64,000 nt of DNA from Sphingomonadales bacterium 39-57-19 (GTDB taxonomy: Bacteria > Pseudomonadota > Alphaproteobacteria > Sphingomonadales > Sphingomonadaceae): positions 1 to 64,000 of the forward strand of contig NCJG01000001.1 in the NCBI GenBank assembly GCA_002282385.1, given 5' to 3'. The number at the start of each line of letters is the position of its first letter. Position 1 is the stretch's first letter. The notes below the pieces were generated by a model. The model had not been told where the DNA came from, did not search any database, and worked only from the letters and a program-made list of their open reading frames with translations. Of this stretch, positions 59,071-64,000 are shown in pieces. Position numbers and translations under genes: made by a program.

Positions 59071-59520
59071 GTGGCTACTTTGAAGCAGGAATTAGGTGCG
59101 TTTGGGGAACGCATTGTAGCAAAGGCATGTGCATGTCCGCGTTGTAAGAAACTAGGCACGTTGGTTCGGCTGCCTACAAACTTCAAATGCGCAGATCTGG
59201 TATGCGATTTTTGTGGCTTTCTCGGTCAAGTAAAAGCATCCACCGTTAAAGATCCAAGTCGCCTTCCTTCTCAGATTTTAGGAGCCGCATGGGGTCCTCA
59301 GAAAGCACGTATGGACGCTGCCATATATTTCCCTCTTTATCTGGTGCTGGCTACAGCAGATTTAAAGGAATATGGGATTTATTATTTGTCGGCGGATTTG
59401 CAAACGGAGGAGCTCTTTGTTCCGCGTTCACCGCTATCCGAAACTGCAAGGCGTGCGGGATGGCAAGGTTTCTATTATAATATCAAAGCCATTCATGACC
59501 GGTTCGTTCGTTTGGTTTGA
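59071..59520 (+). CDS. DpnI-like restriction endonuclease catalytic domain, stand-alone (149 aa)
   Basis: Resembles the N-terminal catalytic domain of DpnI, which cuts N6-methyladenine GATC. Shared features in order: 'CPRC' (C22, C25) and 'CDFC' (C45, C48), which would hold zinc; D42 and the segment Q53-V-K55 matching the PD-(D/E)xK core; and 'SPLSETARRAGWQGFYYNI' (120-138), very close to the corresponding DpnI stretch. DpnI has about 254 residues, and its C-terminal winged helix, which adds methyl-DNA binding, is absent here. The usual acidic residue before xK is Gln. GTG at 59071 is favoured by GGAGG at 59055-59059; a longer TTG form at 59008 overlaps the previous gene. Activity and specificity are inferred. 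Confidence 0.78.
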   Translation: MATLKQELGAFGERIVAKACACPRCKKLGTLVRLPTNFKCADLVCDFCGFLGQVKASTVKDPSRLPSQILGAAWGPQKARMDAAIYFPLYLVLATADLKEYGIYYLSADLQTEELFVPRSPLSETARRAGWQGFYYNIKAIHDRFVRLV

Positions 59521-59552
59521 CGCGGCAATTATCTCACTATGTGCATCAGCAT

Positions 59553-59825
59553 TTAACTTAAAACCCGCACCCGTTTATCGCGCGCCGTTTGGCCGTGGGT
59601 GATTTCCAACTGGCTGACCGATATCCCCAACAGCTTGGCCAAGATGGCCAGCACGGCCTTGTTCGCCTTGCCATCCTCCGGCGCGGTGCGGAGCCAGATT
59701 TTGAGGGCGCCGTTTTCAATCGCGGCCTTTTCGACCTTCGCCCCCGGCACCACGCGCAGCGATAGCTCGTTTCGGTCGGATATCAGCGCGGTGATCGCTT
59801 GCGGGGTCAATGTGGGGGCAGCCAT
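59553..59825 (-). CDS. DUF167 (YggU-like) protein (90 aa)
   Basis: A small alpha/beta protein of the DUF167 family. 'LRVVPGAKVEKAAIENGALKIWLRTAPEDGKANKAVLAILAKLLGI' includes the near-universal 'APxxGKAN' motif. Function is unknown. It lies just after the nuclease gene in opposite orientation, returning to the base composition of the core genome, so it marks the right edge of the cassette. Confidence 0.9.
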   Translation of the reverse strand: MAAPTLTPQAITALISDRNELSLRVVPGAKVEKAAIENGALKIWLRTAPEDGKANKAVLAILAKLLGISVSQLEITHGQTARDKRVRVLS

Positions 59826-59875
59826 GTTGTTGCGATAGCGCAGGAACCGCTTTCCTACAACATTCCATATAGGTT

Positions 59876-59892
59876 ATTATATTTTATATAAT
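59876..59892 (+). promoter_or_regulatory. TATAAT -10 element inside an ATTATA-N5-TATAAT inverted repeat
   Basis: A consensus -10 (59887-59892) precedes the next gene's ATG by 17 bp and forms the right arm of a 6-bp inverted repeat. The -35 region around 59863-59869 is weak (TTCCAT-like). GGAG at 59901-59904 serves as ribosome-binding site. Confidence 0.5.
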
Positions 59893-59909
59893 GAACCAAT
59901 GGAGTTTAT

Positions 59910-60644
59910 ATGGCACGCAAATCCGACGCTTCCGACCTTGTTTTAACAATCTTGCCCGATTCGGCGCAGCGCATTCCGTCCGGGCCACGGGTGAACCGCA
60001 ACCGTTTGATGCCCGGATTGCGCGTACGGCATGACGGGTGGACCGAGGAGCGGACGCAGCGCTTTTTTGATGCGTTGGGCCATACCGGTTGTGTGCGCGA
60101 TGCGGCGCGGGTGGCGGGGGTTTCCAATGCGGCGGCGTACCGGATGAAGCGGCGCTTTCCGTTATTCGCGCAAGCGTGGGAGGATGCGTTGGACCGGGCG
60201 GGGCAAGGGTTGTTGGCGATTGCGTATAAGCGCGCGGTGGAGGGGCGGGAGACCGTGATCATCCGCGGCGGGCAGGAATATGAACGGCGGATTACGCCGT
60301 CGGACGCGATCCTTGGCCTATTGCTCAAACGCGGGGATATGGCGGGGACGGGCGCGCTGCCGGGGGGCAAATTGCCCGATGATCTGTTAAGCTTTGACGA
60401 ATGGCAACGGCACAAGCGCTTTGACGATTATGGGCGCAAGATCGAGATTGAGGACCCCGAAAAATCGAAGGATAAGTTCATCGCCAAGCTGACCGAAATC
60501 CGCAACCGGTTGAAAGAATATGGGCGGCAGGGCGTGGCATGCCCCACCTGTCATCAACCGCTGCCCGACGGGTGGCCGAACCAGTCCATGGCGGTGCTGG
60601 TGGCGACGGGATTGGTGGGCCCTGACGAGCTGTTTGATGATTAG
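59910..60644 (+). CDS. HTH protein, terminase-small-subunit-like, unknown function (244 aa)
   Basis: Residues about 48-80 contain a helix-turn-helix ('FFDALGHTGCVRDAARVAGVSNAAAYRMKRRFP') resembling those of phage terminase small subunits and transposase N-termini. A central segment (about 90-150) with 'GQEYERRITPSDAILGLLLKRGDM' follows, then a charged helix. A CPTCHQPLP knuckle near 211 is a single Cys pair. I do not recognise a function. Its TAG stop lies in the 17-bp MITE-end remnant shared with the convergent GGDEF-EAL gene. Confidence 0.65.
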   Translation: MARKSDASDLVLTILPDSAQRIPSGPRVNRNRLMPGLRVRHDGWTEERTQRFFDALGHTGCVRDAARVAGVSNAAAYRMKRRFPLFAQAWEDALDRAGQGLLAIAYKRAVEGRETVIIRGGQEYERRITPSDAILGLLLKRGDMAGTGALPGGKLPDDLLSFDEWQRHKRFDDYGRKIEIEDPEKSKDKFIAKLTEIRNRLKEYGRQGVACPTCHQPLPDGWPNQSMAVLVATGLVGPDELFDD

Positions 60645-60657
60645 GTCCTGACCCTAG
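60641..60657. mobile_element. Solo 17-bp remnant of the MITE terminal repeat
   Basis: TTAGGTCCTGACCCTAG matches the outer end of the MITE at 32309-32515 (TAGGTCCTGACCCT versus the left-arm complement). It contains TAG stops for both convergent genes (60642-60644 on plus, and CTA at 60654-60656 on minus). It is probably what is left after loss of the interior, or an independent short sequence under the same constraint. Confidence 0.6.
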
Positions 60658-62837
60658 TCGCGGAAATTCATCGTCGCCGGGTTGCTGATCGCGGCGACTT
60701 GCATGAATTGCGGTTTGCTTTTGGGGGTGTCGTCATTGGTTTGGGTGACGCTGCTCAAGAGATAGGACGAAATGCGGTGGCGCGTGCACAGGCCGCCTGC
60801 GCCATCGCTGACCAACGGGGTTTCAAATTCGACCGCGATCATCGCGTCCTGCGCGTGGGTTACCGTGCACACGACCAACTGCCCTTCGCATAAATCGAGC
60901 ACGAGGATGGTGCCTTTGGGGACGTTCAGCAAGCCATCGATCAGCGCGCCGGTTTTCGACAGGTTGCGCATCAATGCTTCATAACGGTGGTCGTCATGAA
61001 TTACGCCAATGCGGCGGAACACCGAACGGCGTTCGGAACGGTGGCGCAGCGGGCCGTCGGGGATGATGCGCAATTCGCCGTTCGCCATCTGGGCCAGCAG
61101 GGTTTCCTGATCCATCGCCTTTGCGTAAATCCACCCTTGGATAAGGCGTGCGTTCATGCCGCGCACCACTTCAAGCTGGTCAAATGCCTCTACGCCTTCG
61201 ACCGTGGTTTCCATGCCCAATGCATCGGACAGGCTGATGATCGCCGCGATGATTTTGGCGCTGTTCTGATCCTTTTGCGTGCAGCCTTCGACAAAGGTGC
61301 GGTCGACCTTGATCTTGTCAAACGGGGCGGAGCGCAAATAGCTTAACGACGAATAGCCGGTGCCAAAGTCATCGAGCGCAAGGCGAACGCCAAGGTCTTT
61401 GAGTGCGCGGAAGATGTCGTCAATGGTCTCAAAATCGCCCATGAACACGCTTTCGGTGAGTTCAAGTTCCAGACGGTCGGGGTCAAGCCCCGACGTCCGC
61501 AGCGCATGTGCGACGGTGTCGATAAGTTCCGAATGCGCGAATTGGGCGGCGGACACATTGACGGCGACGCGCACCGATTTGGGCCACGCCATCGCGTCCA
61601 TGCACGCGCGGTTCAGCGCCCATGCGCCGATATGGTTGATAAGGTCGGATTCCTCGGCAATCGGCACGAAGACGCTGGGGCTAATCGGTCCGCGTTCGGG
61701 GTGGTCCCAGCGCATCAATGCTTCGAATGCGACCACGACATTGTCATCGGTGCGGACGACGGGTTGGTAATGCAGCGCCAGCGCTTCGTTGGCGAGGGCA
61801 TCGCGCAGGCCCTCTTCAAGCAAGCTGCGTTCGGCGGCTTCGTCTTTGAAATGGGCTGCGTAAAAGCGGAATTGCCCGCGCCCGCCGTTCTTTGCGGCGT
61901 ATAGCGCAAGGTCGGCATTTTCGATAAGCTCCAACTTATCAACGCCGTCAAAGGGCGAAATGGCGATGCCGATCGAGATGCCGATGGTCGCGCGCTTGTC
62001 GTCGATGATGTAGGGCTGCGAGAGGATCTGGATGAGCTTGTTCGACAGTTCGCCCAGCTTGCCGCGGTCGTCACAGTCGGGAAGGATGATCTGGAATTCA
62101 TCGCCACCCAAGCGGCCAATCTCGCCCACGCTGCCGACGGCGCGTTCAAGGCGGCGGGCCACCTGGCGCAGCAACGTATCACCCGCCGTATGGCCAAGCG
62201 TATCGTTGACGACTTTGAACCGGTCGAGGTCAAGCATCATCAGCGCGCAGCTGCGCTTGGTGGACTTATACGCGGCGAGCGTGCTCTCCAGCTTTTTGTC
62301 CATGCGGTGGCGGTTCGCAAGGCCCGTGAGCGAGTCAAATTCGGCGAGGCGCGAGTCGACAAGCTTGCGCTCATGTTCGGTGGTGATGTCCTTTGCGCTG
62401 CCGCGATAGCCTTGGAACGCGCCGGCTTTGTCAAACTTCGGATGGCCCGATAACGACCACCATGTTTGCCGGCCACGGCCCTGTGGTTGGCTGAGGGTAA
62501 AGCGCACCGTCTGGTCGACGATCCTGTTGCGCGCGGTCAGCTGAAAATTCAGCGGCCTTTCCGAACGCTCCCCGGGCGTCGAGGCGTCGGTTTCAAACAA
62601 ATGCGTGATGGGGTGCGCGAGCAATTCCTGCACGGGCCGGTTCAGCTTTTCAGCCGCGTTTTCGGAGATATAGATCAACCGCCCTTGGGCATCGGTGGCC
62701 CATAGCCAGCCAATACCGGCATGTTCGAAGTCGTCGAGAATTTCGAGGCGCCGGTTGGTATCGGCAGGCGTAATGACGGCCGCAGAATCGCGACCCGAAA
62801 AACGTCTTAATAAACGCGAAACAGCCATCGTTACCAA
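60654..62837 (-). CDS. PAS-GGDEF-EAL-PilZ cyclic-di-GMP protein (727 aa)
   Basis: Order of domains: PAS at about 35-150 ('IGWLWATDAQGRLIYISENAAEKLNR'), GGDEF at about 165-330 with the intact 'RLGGDEFQIIL', EAL at about 345-595 with 'AFEALMRWDHPERG', 'DDFGTGYSSLSYLR', 'KVDRTFVEG' and 'TVEGVE', and a C-terminal PilZ-like domain with 'RSERRSVFRR' and 'NLSKTGALIDG', which could bind c-di-GMP. Both cyclase and phosphodiesterase motifs look intact. No RxxD inhibitory site precedes GGDEF. ATG at 62837 or 62828 is possible. It is convergent with the HTH gene. No membrane segment is seen, so it acts in the cytoplasm. Confidence 0.9.
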   Translation of the reverse strand: MVTMAVSRLLRRFSGRDSAAVITPADTNRRLEILDDFEHAGIGWLWATDAQGRLIYISENAAEKLNRPVQELLAHPITHLFETDASTPGERSERPLNFQLTARNRIVDQTVRFTLSQPQGRGRQTWWSLSGHPKFDKAGAFQGYRGSAKDITTEHERKLVDSRLAEFDSLTGLANRHRMDKKLESTLAAYKSTKRSCALMMLDLDRFKVVNDTLGHTAGDTLLRQVARRLERAVGSVGEIGRLGGDEFQIILPDCDDRGKLGELSNKLIQILSQPYIIDDKRATIGISIGIAISPFDGVDKLELIENADLALYAAKNGGRGQFRFYAAHFKDEAAERSLLEEGLRDALANEALALHYQPVVRTDDNVVVAFEALMRWDHPERGPISPSVFVPIAEESDLINHIGAWALNRACMDAMAWPKSVRVAVNVSAAQFAHSELIDTVAHALRTSGLDPDRLELELTESVFMGDFETIDDIFRALKDLGVRLALDDFGTGYSSLSYLRSAPFDKIKVDRTFVEGCTQKDQNSAKIIAAIISLSDALGMETTVEGVEAFDQLEVVRGMNARLIQGWIYAKAMDQETLLAQMANGELRIIPDGPLRHRSERRSVFRRIGVIHDDHRYEALMRNLSKTGALIDGLLNVPKGTILVLDLCEGQLVVCTVTHAQDAMIAVEFETPLVSDGAGGLCTRHRISSYLLSSVTQTNDDTPKSKPQFMQVAAISNPATMNFRD

Positions 62838-62980
62838 TCATCGCCAATGTGCAGGCGGATACGCCTCATCCCATGTGACTGAATTTAAACGGCTTTGGTT
62901 AATATGTTGCTAATGACTGCAACGCTACGGAACGCGTATATTTTTAAAGCGCGACATGGCTTTGCATCGCCCCCGTGCGT
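62838..62980 (-). other. Promoter region of the GGDEF-EAL gene
   Basis: This 143-bp gap contains AT-rich stretches ('aatatgttgctaatg', 'tatatttttaaagcg') suited to a minus-strand promoter. I see no clear paired hexamers, repeat or small gene. Confidence 0.35.
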
Positions 62981-63166
62981 TTATCCTTGCCGCAAAAGAT
63001 CGGTAACCTCGTCCAACGTTCCGCGCACGCGCAGCAGCTGATCCTTGCCAAAGACGATCAGGCATTCATTATCGGCATTGTCGGCGGTGCGGACGAATTG
63101 GACTATTTCGGGGTTCACCGATATGCGCTGGCCGCGATTGTCGGTCATCATAACGAAGGGGATCAT
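62981..63166 (-). CDS. Small FlbD-like conserved protein (61 aa)
   Basis: The short beta-rich pattern 'RGQRISVNPEIVQFVRTADN...CLIVFGKDQLLRVRGTLDEVTDLL' resembles FlbD/YlzI-type small proteins, which are about 60-70 aa and occur near flagellar genes in other bacteria, though no flagellar genes are here. The start at 63166 is supported by AAAGGA (complement of 63173-63178) at proper spacing. It is upstream of and on the same strand as the GGDEF-EAL gene. Function is unknown. Confidence 0.65.
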   Translation of the reverse strand: MIPFVMMTDNRGQRISVNPEIVQFVRTADNADNECLIVFGKDQLLRVRGTLDEVTDLLRQG

Positions 63167-63322
63167 GGGCTGTCCTTTGGAGAGAATTTCGCCGGTGCCT
63201 TAACATAGGTGGACCTTGCGCTCTAACACTTCCGTCCGCCGCGCCTTTCTCACGCAAGCTGGTTCAGCCGCGCCCATTGGTTTGGCTGGCTTTTCCGCGC
63301 AAGCGCCGCTACAGCGACGGCG
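63167..63322. other. Divergent intergenic region before the fluoride exporter
   Basis: This 156-bp stretch separates the small FlbD-like gene (minus) from crcB (plus) and should carry both promoters. I looked for a fluoride riboswitch upstream of crcB and did not recognise its conserved core, so control by another means is likely. Confidence 0.4.
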
Positions 63323-63700
63323 ATGAATCCCGTAATCCTTGTCATGTCCGGCGGAGCGATAGGTGCAGCACTGCGCTATGGCCTGTCGCGTGCGCTGCCC
63401 GTGAACGTCGGGGGTTGGCCATGGCCGACCTTTGCCGCGAACCTGCTCGGCGGGCTGGCTATGGGGTTGCTGGCGGCGTGGCTGGTGCGCGGCGATGGAG
63501 CCGCAGAGCCCTTGCGTCTGTTTCTGGGTGTGGGTGTGTTGGGCGGCTTTACGACGTTCAGCGCCTTCAGCCTTGAAATGGCGCAGATGGTGCAACGCGG
63601 GCAGGGCATGATGGCGGCGGCATATGCTGCGGTTTCGGTAATATTGGCATTGGGTGCGGTCTTCGCCGGAATGATGCTGGCAAGGACAATTTGGACATGA
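63323..63700 (+). CDS. crcB: Fluoride exporter CrcB/Fluc (125 aa)
   Basis: CrcB forms a dual-topology dimeric channel that expels fluoride. Four hydrophobic helices, 'GGAIGAALRYGLSR' in the first, 'PTFAANLLGGLAMGL' in the second and 'GVLGGFTTFSAFSLE' (the Phe-box and Na-site motif) in the third are characteristic. Length is normal. Its stop overlaps the next gene as ATGA. Confidence 0.94.
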   Translation: MNPVILVMSGGAIGAALRYGLSRALPVNVGGWPWPTFAANLLGGLAMGLLAAWLVRGDGAAEPLRLFLGVGVLGGFTTFSAFSLEMAQMVQRGQGMMAAAYAAVSVILALGAVFAGMMLARTIWT

Positions 63701-64000
63701 GTAAGCAAGACGAAAAAGGCATTCGGCAATTCGTCGTCGCCCCTGATGATGATGGCATTCGCCTGGACCGTTGGTTCAAACGGCATTTGCCCGATGCATC
63801 GTTCAACATCGTGTCGCGTTGGGCGCGCACGGGGCAGTTGCGCGTTGATGGCAAGCGCGCGACGCCGGGCGATCGGCTGTTGGCGGGGCAAACGCTACGC
63901 GTGCCGCCTGCCGATGCGTCGGCATCCTCCAGCGCGCGTCCGGTGCGCAAGCGCCGCGATCTGACCGAGGACGAAATGGAATTTGCGCTGAGCATGGTGA
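63697..64000 (+). CDS. rluC: RluC-type pseudouridine synthase, partial (3' cut by window end)
   Basis: Only the N-terminal 101 codons are in the window. An S4-like RNA-binding domain is visible: 'DDDGIRLDRWFKRHLPDASFNIVSRWARTGQLRVDGKRATPGDRLLAGQTLRVPP'. The catalytic RluA-family domain would follow downstream. In other genomes such proteins isomerise uridines of 23S rRNA. ATG 63697 overlaps the crcB stop. RluC rather than RluD or RluA is a provisional choice. Confidence 0.75.
   Translation, partial: MSKQDEKGIRQFVVAPDDDGIRLDRWFKRHLPDASFNIVSRWARTGQLRVDGKRATPGDRLLAGQTLRVPPADASASSSARPVRKRRDLTEDEMEFALSMV

Noticed and set aside
63200-63322. Fluoride riboswitch upstream of crcB
   Set aside because: I could not find its conserved core or pseudoknot-forming segments in this short region.

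Overview
The window looks like chromosomal DNA of a sphingomonad-type alphaproteobacterium (Sphingopyxis/Sphingorhabdus-like). This is inferred from three things: the complete division and cell wall (dcw) cluster in alphaproteobacterial order, with an SPOR protein after ftsZ and split glycine decarboxylase genes; a TrcR/DUF1013 cell-cycle regulator; and the moderately high G+C with REP-like intergenic repeats. No rRNA, tRNA or CRISPR array was seen.

Layout. 187-4629: a TonB-dependent receptor (minus strand) with a palindromic putative operator, then a cysteine synthase and two small-to-medium membrane proteins. 4779-25057: the dcw cluster mraZ-rsmH-ftsL-ftsI-murE-murF-mraY-murD-ftsW-murG-murC-murB-ddl-ftsQ-ftsA-ftsZ, nearly every junction translationally coupled, followed by a TPR/SPOR protein. 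25095-26899: a dGTPase-like HD hydrolase and a Rossmann-fold protein. 26944-32311: a tandem glycine riboswitch and the gcvT-gcvH-gcvPA-gcvPB operon ending in a DUF938 methyltransferase. 32309-32515: a 207-bp MITE-like element whose ends form the stop codons of both flanking genes. 32513-45597: an alpha/beta hydrolase, trcR, a metallo-beta-lactamase-fold hydrolase, acyl-CoA synthetase, dinB, and a TetR-headed catabolic cluster (DUF1330, nitronate monooxygenase-like, phosphotransferase, acyl-CoA dehydrogenase, TIGR03084, amidohydrolase). 45584-49343: a DUF2855 protein divergent from a riboflavin operon (HTH-fused RibBX, EamA transporter, RibH). 49348-54367: methylcrotonyl-CoA carboxylase beta and alpha, a MaoC hydratase and a CoA-ester lyase, with several REP-like repeats. 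54376-57051: aconitase. 57052-59520: a repeat-bearing intergenic stretch and an AT-richer two-gene cassette. 59553-64000: DUF167, an HTH protein, a PAS-GGDEF-EAL-PilZ protein, a small FlbD-like protein, a fluoride exporter and a partial RluC-type pseudouridine synthase.

The most interesting candidate is the cassette at 57764-59520. A ParB-like protein (DGNRR motif) is followed by a short protein closely resembling the catalytic domain of DpnI, the methyl-dependent restriction enzyme, but without DpnI's C-terminal winged helix and with Q in place of the usual acidic residue of the (D/E)xK motif. It looks like an acquired two-component restriction/defence system. Other notable points are the HTH-RibBX fusion with a 20-bp palindrome over its likely promoter, the MITE and its 17-bp solo remnant that both supply stop codons to convergent genes, and an in-frame REP pair inside the carboxylase beta gene.
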